A stretch of 64,000 bases of DNA from Acanthosepion lycidas (Eukaryota > Mollusca > Cephalopoda > Sepiida > Sepiidae): the NCBI GenBank assembly GCA_963932145.1, contig OZ010580.1, positions 38,119,855 through 38,183,854 on the forward strand, read 5' to 3'. The translations under genes were made by a program, and so were the position numbers. Position 1 is the first letter of the stretch, and the number at the start of each line of letters is the position of its first letter. Positions 10,545-20,852 of this stretch are shown here, piece by piece. A model generated the notes under the pieces. It ran no database searches and was not told the origin of the DNA. It saw nothing but the letters and a program-made list of their open reading frames with translations.

Positions 10545-10550
<6 letters not shown>

Positions 10551-10592
<42 letters not shown>
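10551..10592. repeat. (TA)n microsatellite
   Basis: Pure TA run between the Penelope-like fragment and a LINE 3' end. Confidence 0.9.
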
Positions 10593-10594
<2 letters not shown>

Positions 10595-10599
10595 TTCTC

Positions 10600-11225
10600 T
10601 TTTGATACTGTTAAAGAAGATTTTGCCTCCATCAGCATGGTTGATGATGACATCTAAGAGAAAAACCTTTACAGGATAACATTTTCTGCAGATATGAAGT
10701 GGAAAAATTCATGCATTGAATATTGATGCCACATCTGGTTTGGTGCTTCTGCTATGTATTTATAGATTCTTGACAAAAAACAAAGATGAATCTGCAATGT
10801 TATTCATCCTGACCTGGCATCCTGGCTTCAGTCACTTTCCCACCACTGTAGCATAGTTTCCCTGTGCTTTTTCTATAAGTATTTTCATGATAATTGTTCT
10901 GATAATCTTTCCTCTATGGTACCTCAACTTTATGAATTTAAGCATAATACCAGATTGGTAGCTGGATCTCCTCATTTCCTAAATTGAAATTTCTAAATGT
11001 AACCATAAGTACTATGCTAACAGTTTCTTCTCTAGCACTTTTCAATTATGGAACTCTCTTCCATTTTCTTGATTTTCAAAAATTTAATGCATTGCCAGTC
11101 GTCATTGTCTGTTTTTCAATTTCATTTTTTTATTGACCTCTCACCTCAGATTTTTTTCATACTCAGTAACCTCTTGTTTTAGTGGCTTTATCACCTTACA
11201 TGGGGTGAAATGATTAAGAAAAAGT
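10600..11225 (+). mobile_element. 5'-truncated LINE, jockey/CR1-like family A
   Basis: Shares ordered blocks with the copies at 27.1 and 32.3 kb: ATGTTATTCATCCTGACCTG, TTTCATGATAATTGTTCTGA, TCCTCTATGGTACCTCAACT, TTATGGAACTCTCTTCCATT and the 3' terminus GGGGTGAAATGATTAAGAAA. Degenerate translation recalls the C-terminal region after the reverse transcriptase (ASRLQSL..., then TRS...FTVELAR, then LWNSLP). Stops in all frames. Confidence 0.65.
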
Positions 11226-11861
11226 CCAAAAGAGACTAGAATAGAAGTTTCATACAAGTCATCCTCTGGATAGTTTACGAGCAAGAAAGGGAAATACATT
11301 TGCCTTTGAATAAAAATGTTTTGAATATACAGATATTCAGATATTATGCTATAGATAGTAAAATAAAATCCTCCAAACAAGTTTTGTTAAATTCAACTGA
11401 CAAGGTTCACCTGTTAAGTTTTTAAGATTTTTCCAATTTTCAAATAAGATGTTGTTCTTTGGGATCAAAATTCTGGATAAAATATCCAAAGTTCATGTTT
11501 TGTTCTTTTATTCAAGTTTCTGTAACTACCTCTGTCATTAAGAAATGGATGTGCTAAACAAGATTTTGTTGGCTACATCCTGGCCTTTCAGAGTTGCTAG
11601 AATTGGAATCAGTTTAAAGTGATGTCATTTGTAATGTTTAAACAGTATTGGATATTTATATGTGTTGTAGTTATTACATTAGTATTAAATATTTTCTACA
11701 CACTTAAAGATACTGTCTCATGTTGAGAAGGATATTGCTGAAACCTACTGACGAGTGAATCAAACGATTATAAAAAAAAAAGATACTCTACAAAACTCTG
11801 AAGTCAGGGTGCTGAATATAACATCAATCAGCTAAATGATAAATTTTTTATTTGTATTAAT

Positions 11862-11863
<2 letters not shown>
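11226..11863. other. Unassigned AT-rich sequence
   Basis: No gene, terminus or tandem repeat recognised between the LINE end and the next TA array. Confidence 0.5.

Positions 11864-11908
<45 letters not shown>
11864..11908. repeat. (TA)n microsatellite
   Basis: Pure TA run followed by a short GT run. Confidence 0.9.
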
Positions 11909-11914
<6 letters not shown>

Positions 11915-12083
11915 GTGTGTGTGTCTCCACATCCTTACTGGAATATTAGACAGGAAATTCCATTCATGGAATTTTACTGTCCTTCCTGACCACTTGAAGA
12001 TTTTGTTTGGTGAAGCTCACTTCTCTGTATATTAAACTTTAAGTGGCTAATGCAGCTGAAAGGTCAAATTAAGTACCTTTTAT

Positions 12084-12088
<5 letters not shown>

Positions 12089-12142
<54 letters not shown>
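12089..12142. repeat. (TA)n microsatellite
   Basis: About 27 TA units after ATCATCA, the same left context as the array at 10551. Confidence 0.9.
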
Positions 12143-12145
<3 letters not shown>

Positions 12146-12697
12146 GTCTTGTCAGATATTTCAAAATTATCATTATTATTGCTTATTAATTATTAACATG
12201 ATTCAGTTTTTAATTTCTATCATTTCATATTTGTATTCAATTTGCATCATATTACAAAGAAAAACGTACTTACTAAAAGGGATTAATTTCTTCTTACAAA
12301 ATTCTAATCTTCAAATAAATTTAAAAAGAATATGCTTTAAATTTATTTTCAAATTACAAAAAATGTGTTTTTCTCACAAAACAATACCACTCAATTTCAT
12401 CTTTACTTGGAGAAAAATTTTTTTCTACAGAATCAATCAACTATTAATAAATTAAAAAGTTGTTGAACTCTTCTATCAGCTGATAATTTTCTTGACCATT
12501 GTAGCATAAATTGTATTCTCCTATTCTAAGAGAAATAGGAAAGAAACATTAGTGAAGTGGCACTAATATAGCCTGGGCAAGGTTACCACCAGCTGACCAC
12601 TGGACACACATTTTGGCTTGTTTTCAAAAGTGTCCCTTTCGAATTCTTTTCCTCTTATCATTTTCAGCTTGTTTTCTTTTACACTTTCTTATTGCAT

Positions 12698-12699
<2 letters not shown>
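12143..12699. other. Unassigned AT-rich sequence
   Basis: An 85-codon open frame at 12198-12455 is Ile/Leu/Lys-rich with no motif. I do not call it a gene. Confidence 0.45.

Positions 12700-12700
<1 letters not shown>

Positions 12701-12740
<40 letters not shown>
12701..12740. repeat. (TA)n microsatellite
   Basis: Pure TA run just upstream of a tRNA-like SINE head. Confidence 0.9.
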
Positions 12741-12747
<7 letters not shown>

Positions 12748-12769
12748 AATATAACCTTGCTTGCTGTGA

Positions 12770-12960
12770 CATTTCTTTGTGGTCAAGCGGTAAAGCACAC
12801 TGGATCAAATGGTGGTTTCCCCTATAGAAAAGGGACGCATGTTTGATGCCTGCTGAGGAATACACTTTCTTTACGAAGATTTCTCGAATGCAAAGGTCGA
12901 TAGATGTAACACACAGTGTTTAATAAATAAAAAATGGAGCATCTATTTCAAATATGAACT
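12770..12960 (+). mobile_element. tRNA-derived SINE (family C)
   Basis: The head has an A-box-like TGGTCAAGCGG and a B-box-like ATGTTTGATGCC about 40 bases later. The block ACACTGGATCAAATGGTGGT recurs inverted near 48.07 kb (CACAGGATCAGATGGTGGT on the minus strand). It cannot fold as a complete tRNA. Ends are approximate. Confidence 0.5.
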
Positions 12961-12992
12961 ACCCACTTTAGCAGCATTTGAAATAATATATA

Positions 12993-13002
<10 letters not shown>

Positions 13003-13028
<26 letters not shown>
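13003..13028. repeat. (TG)n(TA)n microsatellite
   Basis: Short TG run followed by TA. A 55-60 bp unit containing GCAACTGGAGTCTTTCAGGA and ATATTTATTTAG repeats about three times just downstream (13030-13165). Confidence 0.8.
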
Positions 13029-13029
13029 A

Positions 13030-13165
13030 AAGTAGTTGATAATGCAACTGGAGTCTTTCAGGATATTTATTTAGGAAGATGCAACAGGAGTCTTTAAGAA
13101 TATTTATATAGAAAAAATAAATTGAAAATGCAACTGGAGTTTTTAAGGATATTTATTTAGAGTAA
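13030..13165. repeat. Short tandem repeat, about 55-bp unit
   Basis: The words (G/T)CAAC(A/T)GGAGT.TTTA and GGATATTTATTTAGA appear three times at roughly 55-bp spacing, with divergence. Confidence 0.6.
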
Positions 13166-13710
13166 CTTTACCAGTTTCACAGCTGTATGATTTTCAGGAG
13201 TTAAATTGAGATGATGGAGAGACATGCCATGATATGTCTTGAATTTTGCCTCTCATATCTCTTACATTATACACACACAGACACACACACATCAATTCTT
13301 GATTTTCCTTCTCCTCCTTTTCCTCTTCTTTAATTCATGATATAACTACAACTCCGCATCTTAACACTTTCATCATTTCGTCTTAGTCTTTGCTTCCTAT
13401 TTTTCTTCTTTTTAAATTTCCCATAGCAATACTTCATCAATCTTCACTTTTTCATCTTTTTTTATGTTCTTTTCTTCCCATTTTCTTTCATTTTACATAT
13501 AAGAAGTTCACTTCTCATCACATTTTTCATCATTTGTTAAGCTCTTTTAACTTCTTGCCCTTTTTTCCCCATTTTCTTGATCTTCTTTCTTTCCACATAT
13601 AACAGTTTCACATTTCATCTTCACATTTTCATTATGTTGCCTGTTTATTCTTAACCATTTTCTTCCTCCTCTTTCATTTCACATCTAACTCGTTCACATT
13701 CATTTTTAGT

Positions 13711-13845
13711 CAATTCACTCGAAGCAAGGTGTTAATATAACTAAGGCACAAGAGGCTACTGGGAATGAAAGAGAATGAAAAGACTTTAGAAAGCATTGGA
13801 AATCCAATCCTAAACAGGAAACAATTACTTTATTTATAAGCACTT
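13711..13845 (-). mobile_element. LINE family A 3'-end-related fragment inside the pyrimidine array
   Basis: Begins TCAATTCACTCGAAGCAAGG and continues with AGGCTACTGGGAATGAAAGA, parallel to 16785-16915 and to the minus-strand LINE ends at 51.27 and 53.07 kb. It is purine-rich on the plus strand, in sharp contrast to the surrounding pyrimidine tract, so it is an insertion. Confidence 0.55.
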
Positions 13846-14617
13846 TTATCTTGTCGTTCTTTTTTCTTCCTATTTTTCTTTCATTTCACATGGAACTAGT
13901 TCACTTCTCTTCTTTAGATTTTTCATAAGTTTTTAAGTTTTTTGCTCTTTTCTAATTCAATTTTCTTACCATTTTATTTTTCTTTCATTTCACATATAAT
14001 TCGTTCCCATCTCTTCACATTTTTCATCATTTTTAAGCTCTTACTTTTTTACCGTTTTTTTTTTTCCTTTTCTTTTCACTTCCTATTTGACTGCTTCACC
14101 TGTCTTCACATTTTTATGCTTTTTTTCCCCAGGTCACCTTCTTCTCTTTTTCTATTGCTTTTCTTTTTTCTTTTTTTTTTATCCTTCCAACTTTTCTTCC
14201 TGCTCTCTTACTTTTCACTTTTTATATCCTTTAATTCTTTTCCATCTTCTTCCAATCCTTTTATTTCTATGTTCCTTCTTCATTTTTAAAATCATGTTAC
14301 ATATTTTCTTTTCTTCCTCTCTATCTTTTATTCTGTTTTGCTTTTCTCCTTTTCATTGCATATCTTCAGTTTCCCTCCCTTTCCCATTTTGTAATTAATT
14401 CTTTCTCCTTTCGTTATTTTACTCTCATTCATATCATGATTGTTATCATTTCTTTTTCACCTTTTTCTTTCATTCTCTTCATTTTTCTTTTCTTTATTCA
14501 GTGCTTCTTCCTCTTTTGCCTTTTGGATCTTTTATTTATTTTTTGCTTATCTTCTCAGTACCACCATTATCATCACCACGCTGACTAAATTTGTGAAGCT
14601 TTTCATATATATATATA

Positions 14618-14696
14618 TAGGTTGGTGCAAAAATAATGTCGTTTTCTCACATAGTAACATATATGAGAAAACGACATTATTTTTGCACCAACCTAA
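14618..14696. mobile_element. 80-bp-class mariner MITE (copy 2)
   Basis: Inverted ends (T)AGGTTGGTGCAAAAATAATG and its complement CATTATTTTTGCACCAACCT(AA), with arms of about 34 bp and a short AT centre. A TA follows at 14697-14698. The left edge is within a TA run, so the exact first base is uncertain by one or two positions. Confidence 0.85.
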
Positions 14697-14880
14697 TAAT
14701 AAAGCATTTTCTTTCATGTTTTCTTTTACTCTTTCATTTATTCATTCATTCTTTTTTTTTCTTTCTTTCTTTCTTTTTTCTTTCTACTGTTTTTCTCCAA
14801 TCAAATAATTATCTCTACCTTTAATCTTTACTCTAGGCCCCCTCCCAAATTATCCTTCTCTTTCTCTTTTGTCTTTTTTT

Positions 14881-16780
14881 TTCTTAATTTTCTTTTCCTC
14901 AACTTTTTTCTTTTACTCTCTCTTTAAAACTCTTCACCCCTTACTAACTAAAAATCTTGTCTACCCACCCATCTACCCATTCAGTTTTCATCAACTCATC
15001 AAACTGGCACATCCGAAAGGGTGGATGATTCCCAGAGCAATCACTATCTCACAACAGAGTAAAATCTTGGATGGGACCAACTACTTGACAAGAGGTCGGG
15101 TAGGAAATGGAATTTCATACAAGCAGAGGCACACTAAATGCATTCTTCCAAATTATCAGGAGACACCATAGAGATTTGGAAGGTATTCCATATTGCAGCA
15201 CTATTCCCTACCATTAAATTCTCTTTACCAATAGTGACTCACCAGCTAGTAGGACTTCCTTCAGGAGTCATTATCCTGTCCTGATGACATCTAAACTAAA
15301 TGACCAACGGACAGTCAACTAAGTTGTAATCTTCTAGACTCATTTAACATCAATGTTTCATAGTATAATTTTTTTTTTTTTTTTTTTTTTTTTTTTGATT
15401 TTGGTGTTTGGTGGATGGTCACCCACCTGAGGTCTGTAATAACAGCCATTTTCTTAAATTTCCTTACTTTCACCTTTTATTCTCTCCTGACATGTTTATC
15501 TGTAATATTCTTTCAAAATTGATTTACAGTCAGTTTAGATAATCAGTTATGATAAAAATAATTTTCTATTTCATATAAACCATCATTCAAAGAAAAGTTA
15601 CTATCACTTTTAAAGGATGATAGGCACACTGAAAAATTTGACTTAATAAAAGAAAAATTGATTGCTTCACACATTTAGCATAGATTGCTTATCATTATAA
15701 TTGTGTGTGGTATGATCATGCTGGTGTGTAATTTTAAATGCCTATGTACCAAGTTCCCTCTGTGGTCCTATCAGTGAAAATGGCACTGTAACTAGGTATA
15801 TTTGAAATGTTGTGTTTAGATTGACACGATTTTGTGGATGATGATCACAGTTCCGCACAAAGTAATTTTTTGTAAATCTGAAATGTTGACCTGTCCAGGA
15901 ATTTTACTCCCATGATTTTCAGTACCCTTTTTTATCATACCCAATCACAACAGGGATAAAAAATAGTTTTAAGTTTTCAGATTTTAGTTACTTTTGTTGA
16001 GTGGGTAGCCATGGTCAAATGCAAAATAAGTAACAGAAATGTCCAACAAGCAGAACTGACAAAGTTTGCAATAAGCAATAAAGAACAGGGTAAAAAATAA
16101 TATCAAGCAAGCAAACAAAATATGCAAAGCAAATTAACAGTAATAAGGTAAAAAATTCACAAACTAAGAATTGGCGTTTAAACATAAAAGTAAGTTTGGA
16201 CAAGCAAATATAGCATTCTGATTTCAAGACAGACCAGGACTGCATCAAATCAAAATGAGAACCAGCCTAGTTTTGGGGGCTCAGATGAATTTGTGTGCTT
16301 TTGCCTATAAAAGGGAATTTGAAAATGTTTTGCAATTATTTCCCCAGTAAGATTGAAATCAATAACTTTGATTTGCACTTTACACGTATTTATAATTTAA
16401 CAGTTTTTGAAATTCTTTTTTTAGAAAAATTCGAATTATGTGAGCAAGGCATATCAATTAATTAGCATGCTCTTTTATTATTATTGCTATATTTCAAGCA
16501 CTGTACTCTGGGCCTCCTCAGGAGTCTGTGGTATTTGGTATCCTTCCAGGGAATCCTTTATTTGATCCAAGGGAGCATGTTATGCAAGTTCCATCACAAA
16601 TGATAATAGCACTGGTATCAGTCTGCAATTCTGCTGAGCCAGTATATATTTCTACACTGTCTGACTCAAGAATTGAACTCACAGCTTCAAGAGAACCAGA
16701 CGAGCATTATCAAGGCTATTACGCATTAGGGTCAATTAAATTCAATAATGTATACATAATGTTCTTATTTTTGATTCCAC
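14881..16780. other. Unassigned sequence with a poly-T tract
   Basis: Contains a T run at about 15370-15396, which could be the A-tail of a minus-strand retroposon, but I do not recognise its body. Open frames at 14869, 16015 (minus) and 16528 lack known motifs. Confidence 0.45.
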
Positions 16781-16784
16781 TATG

Positions 16785-16915
16785 ATGATTTCTTTCAATC
16801 AATTCATCTCAAGCAAGGTGATAATGCCACTAAGATGCAAAGGGCTACTGGAAAAGAGAATGAGAATACTTTATAAGGAAATGGAAACCCAATCCTAAAC
16901 AGGAAACAAGGGATA
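16785..16915 (-). mobile_element. LINE family A 3'-end-related fragment
   Basis: Shares TCATCTCAAGCAAGGTGATA, then GGGCTACTGG, then CCCAATCCTAAACAGGAAAC with 13711-13845. Its start parallels the minus-strand LINE terminus at 51.28 kb (CACCCCAAGCAAAGTGATAA). Confidence 0.55.
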
Positions 16916-17261
16916 TACCTCTATTCCTGTTCATTAAAGACCAGGAAAAATGAGATAGGCAAAATGTGTATGGCTTGCTGATGGAATGATTTGAGTATAG
17001 CTAGCTCAGATAATTAATTCAGTTATGAATATCAACTGAACATTTATATTATGAGAATTCCAGAACCCAGGAGAACCCAACCACTAGCACTCAAAGAAAG
17101 ATTATCAAAAGTTATCATATGTAGATTAAAAAGCTGAAAAAATATGCAGGAATTCTTAAAAACGTTTTTGATTGACCCTGATAATTTTATATTTCCAAGA
17201 TTATAAATATATATGAACTGTAGAATAAATATGAACCATAGAATGAACAGTACAATATTTA

Positions 17262-17360
17262 TTAGGTTGGTGCAAAAATAATGACGTAATAATGTTTTTT
17301 GACGTATTTTTTAACGTCAAAAAACAACATTATTACGTCATTATTTTTGCACCAACCTAA
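17262..17360. mobile_element. 99-bp mariner MITE (copy 3)
   Basis: Perfect termini TTAGGTTGGTGCAAAAATAA and complement, with TA on both sides (17260-17261 and 17361-17362). The interior is almost wholly palindromic (AATGACGTAATAATG...CATTATTACGTCATT), longer than the 80-bp copies. Confidence 0.9.
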
Positions 17361-17362
17361 TA

Positions 17363-17935
17363 TTATCTACCTTTCTATAAAGAAATAAATATGAAAACAA
17401 TTTTTTTATTCATAAATTTATAAAAATGTCTGAACTATAGAATAAGAAAATTTTTAAATAAATACATGATGGTGAGTTACTGTAATTACAAATTTTAAAA
17501 AGAATGCATTTTCTAGACATTTTTTTTTTTCATTTCCCATTGAAATTGGTTCAGAGCATCTGAATTTATATCTTTTTTTTTTCTCAAGAATTGTCAGCAA
17601 AAATGTTAAACCATTTATTAGTTTATTTACTAGAATAGTTTGGCAAAGTTTAACACATGTACCTGCAAAATGAGGGAGTATACAGTAACAGTGGTGTGAA
17701 GAGAAAAACCATCCTTTTAAGAAACATTGCTCCCCAGGTCATATAGTTGAAACTGGGTCAAGCTAACAGTTTCCCCACATAGATTACCAATACTTGCATC
17801 TGGTCTAAATTCATGACACTGTAATATTAAATGTAACTGATATCATTTGATTCTTTTTGTTTCTTCTTTTTTTAACATTTTGCATATGGACTTGATTTTT
17901 ATGGATGTGTGTTTAGTGGTGTGGTTATCATCACA
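17363..17935. other. Unassigned AT-rich sequence
   Basis: No gene or repeat terminus recognised. Confidence 0.5.
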
Positions 17936-17939
17936 GAAA

Positions 17940-18180
17940 GTAGAAGTAACATGTCAAATTCAAAATCTATGATATCATTAGATTCACTTTCACGTAAAAG
18001 ATATGACTCCATCTCTTCTACCTCCTACTATCGATTAAATAACAAGGTAAACTGAGCACTTCAGTCTTGGTAAGCAGCCAGTCTAGGAGAAAATAATTCT
18101 GAATTCCTACTGACAGAAAAAGCAACAGAAAACCAATCCGCTATCTTACCCAAGAGGTTCTGAAAATAATAAAGAAATAG
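17940..18180 (+). mobile_element. SINE family A copy (degenerate)
   Basis: Shares CCATCTCTTCTACCTCC, ACTATCGATTAAATAACAAG, CAGCCAGTCTAGGAGAA and a CCAATCCGCTATCTTACCCA block with the better copies at 37.0 and 57.9 kb. Ends are approximate. Confidence 0.6.
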
Positions 18181-18317
18181 AACCTGGAATTGTTTAAAAA
18201 AATTATCACCTCCTCTTAAAAATTATATCTATCAGCTATTAATAAAGTCTATATGCATTTTTGAAAATCCATTGTGTATTTCTGTGTCACTGTGTACATC
18301 TATGTATAAAGCTAATG

Positions 18318-18640
18318 TTTTATTCTTGTGGTTTATTCTTGACCCATTTCAAACTCTGTTCTTGAATAACAATCTGACTCATCTCAGGTTTTATTCTTGA
18401 ATAATAATCCAACCTATCTTGTGGTTTATTCTTGTGTAATGATCTGAGCCAGCTCAAAATTTTTTGAATAATAATCTGAGCTATCTTGTGATTTATCCTT
18501 GAGAAATAATCTGACCCATCTCCAGTTTTATTCTTGAATAATGATCCAAACCAGCTCATGTTTTATATATGAATAATGATCTGATGCATCTTGTGTTTTA
18601 TTCTTGAGTAATGATCTGCCTCAGCTGATGTTTTACTGAG
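18318..18640. repeat. Minisatellite, about 35-bp unit
   Basis: A unit like TTATTCTTGAATAATAATCT followed by GA(C/G)CCATCTCA(A/G)G-TT repeats about nine times with divergence. It opens a 79-codon minus-strand frame of repeated (Y/F)SRI..K...I motifs, which I read as a by-product of the array. Confidence 0.7.
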
Positions 18641-19345
18641 ATGATTATATAATATGTTTAATCCAACAATCATCATCAATGAGTTACTTGTAAAATTTGA
18701 AATTAGATCATGACAGTCTAATTAGAAACTATTTTTTTTATTATAAAAAAAATACCAAATACTAATAAGAACCTAAAAAGAAATGACCAACAATCTTTTC
18801 TCTTCATCCTGTTGAGTTGAGTGGTTGAAAACTTGGACTGTGTGGTTTCATTATTTAATTCCCAGAAGCAAATTGATAAAATTCATTGATGGTAATTGAT
18901 AGAGAAAAGTATCTTTCCAATCTGAAGTGTTGTGCTGAAGACAAATACTGCAGTCAGTCAAAGTTAACTGCAGCTCGAAAATCTCCAAAAATAACGTGCA
19001 TTTGAAAAAGGGCTTCTTGAAGAGATTCTTATGACGAGGAAGTAAAATTTCATGATAAGGAGGCAATACTAATAAGAGTTCATTTGTAATGCTCTGTTTC
19101 ACAGGATTCAGGATCATGAATTTTGACGTGAAAATATACTGGCCGACCTCAAACCCATCCACTCAAAGAACATAATCCCAGTGCTTTAGGAATTCTAAAA
19201 ATGGTTGAGAAATCCCAGGAAGGCTTCTTTTCACTTTTCAACTCTCTTTAAAGGCACATTGTCAAAAGACATTAAGGATTTATTCTTCTTTGCTGCTATT
19301 TTGGCAGTTTCTCAAAACATTTTCTTCAAATAAGATCAGGTGATT
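18641..19345. other. Unassigned sequence
   Basis: A 103-codon minus-strand open frame (18851-19162) has no recognisable domain, and its base composition matches its flanks. I do not call a gene. Confidence 0.45.
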
Positions 19346-19620
19346 TTACTGATGGATGGATGAATGGCTAGATAGACAGATAATGAAATGACTTAGCTAG
19401 CTAGCTAGCTAGATAGATAGATAGATCATTAAAAGACTTATCTATCTTAGATAGAAACATAATAAAAAAAAGACAGATCATGAAAATACTTAGATAGACA
19501 GATATGGAAAAGACTTAGATAAATGGGTAATGAAAAGACCTATCTAGTTAGCTAGAAATGCATTAAAAAGACTTATCAAGCTAGATAGATGATACAAACA
19601 GATAATGAAAAGACATGTTA
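19346..19620. repeat. Degenerate (TAGC/TAGA)-rich minisatellite, array 1
   Basis: The words AGATAGATAG, TAATGAAAAGAC and TTAGCTAGCTAGCTAG alternate. The same vocabulary forms a larger array at 21.72-22.68 kb. Confidence 0.7.
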
Positions 19621-19657
19621 TAAAAAAACATAATGGTATAATGATATGAGCAGAGTG

Positions 19658-19658
<1 letters not shown>

Positions 19659-19700
<42 letters not shown>
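19659..19700. repeat. (TA)n(GA)n microsatellite
   Basis: TA run followed by a GA run. Confidence 0.9.
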
Positions 19701-20815
19701 TATTATCAAGAACACTTACTTTACATTTCTCAGACCATAGCTCCATCAGGACCCATTTAAACACACACAGAGACCTACCAACCTCTGTCTGGTTAAAAAT
19801 AATGGAAGTATTAATAAAAAGCAAATTCTCAATAATATCAGTTATGAACACAGCCACAACAAGTATAAAAATTTTATTCTTACCAGATGCAAGTTCTTAT
19901 GTAAAACACAAAAACTTAGTAGAAATATCAAGACACAATAAGTGTAAACTTATAAATCAAGACAACCACTGCATAAAATTTCAAACAATTAAACAATTAT
20001 TTGCAGTTTACACAATTACAAAAAAAGATACAAGTTTGCACAAATATTTCCTTTTGTGCACCTATTAAGGCAGGATAACAATTTCAAGGATTATTAATGA
20101 AAAGTGGAAAATTACTACTGGGGAAAAATAAGGATTTTATAAATGACACAAAAAACAATACAAGAAGGCAATAAAAAAAAACATGGGTTCAAAATGAAAC
20201 AATCTACTTTCACTTTCCTCACATGTGTTCCCCTTTTAGTTTTAACATCACACAGTTCATATTTGGGAAAATTTCTTCAAAATCTTTTCATTTTAGGCTG
20301 TTAAACCGCAGGAGAATTTTCACTTGAACTTTTGGTCTCTCTGCAGCTGGCTAGTAACTGGTGCCTTCTTTAATGTTGTCCTCTTTCATGTTGACAACCT
20401 TCCTTGTCACTTTGTTGTCCAAAAATCTTTTCCTTTTATTTACTGACCTGACCTCTATTTATTCTAAAATTTTGGCTCACCTCTGCAACACTATTTGGGA
20501 TGTTATTAGAGCTTGAGACCATGTCGTTCATTGATCAATATATACAAAAAAATCATTTTCTATAAACTGGAAATGAATCCTTCACAAATTCTGGCAAGTT
20601 TTAACTTCTGAGTCAAAAAAAAAAGATGCACAATTGTAACAATTTTTACACAAACCGTCTGGCCTTCATAAAAATGCACTTCTCTGAAAAGAACATGCAA
20701 TAAAGAAAAACAACCTAGACAATTTTACATTTAGACTATTATAATATTTTGTAAAATTATAAAAATAAAATTTTTATACATTCTGACCATGTTCAAAAAT
20801 GTAAAAAGCATTCCC

Positions 20816-20820
<5 letters not shown>
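19701..20820. other. Unassigned AT-rich sequence
   Basis: No gene or repeat boundary recognised; an 88-codon open frame at 19802 lacks motifs. Confidence 0.45.

Positions 20821-20850
<30 letters not shown>
20821..20850. repeat. (TA)n microsatellite
   Basis: Pure TA run. A CA run and ATT repeats lie at 20924-21015. TTTTGACCATGTTCAAAAAT near 21060 repeats a phrase near 20785, hinting at a local duplication. Confidence 0.9.

Positions 20851-20852
<2 letters not shown>

Larger units (their letters stand above)
9476..10550. mobile_element. Penelope-like element fragment between inverted arms
   Basis: The left arm (about 9476-9885) and right arm (about 10185-10550) are inverted copies of each other. 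Both begin at the outside with ATGATGAAA(A/G)CTGACC and share TGCATTTGGTCATGAT, then ACGTATTCTCGACTATTATG and further blocks inward. The centre encodes a fragment like the cysteine-containing linker and GIY-YIG region of Penelope-like retroelements. Both arms carry a hammerhead ribozyme core near the outer edge, a known feature of Penelope-like pseudo-LTRs (established knowledge). The reverse transcriptase is missing. The element ends directly in a TA array on the right. Confidence 0.7.
13290..14880. repeat. Polypyrimidine minisatellite, about 100-bp unit
   Basis: About 1.6 kb almost entirely C/T on the plus strand. A degenerate unit contains TTTCATTTCACATATAA, then a TTC-CAC word, then CACATTTTTCATCATTTTTA. 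It recurs near 13491, 13594, 13676, 13883, 13987 and 14085. The long Phe/Leu/Ser-rich open frames here arise from composition. A LINE fragment (13711-13845) and a mariner MITE (14618-14696) interrupt it. Confidence 0.7.

Noticed and set aside
13942-14808. Several 100-120-codon Phe/Ser/Leu frames
   Set aside because: They lie in the polypyrimidine minisatellite and overlap in different frames of the same repeat; one also runs through a mariner MITE.
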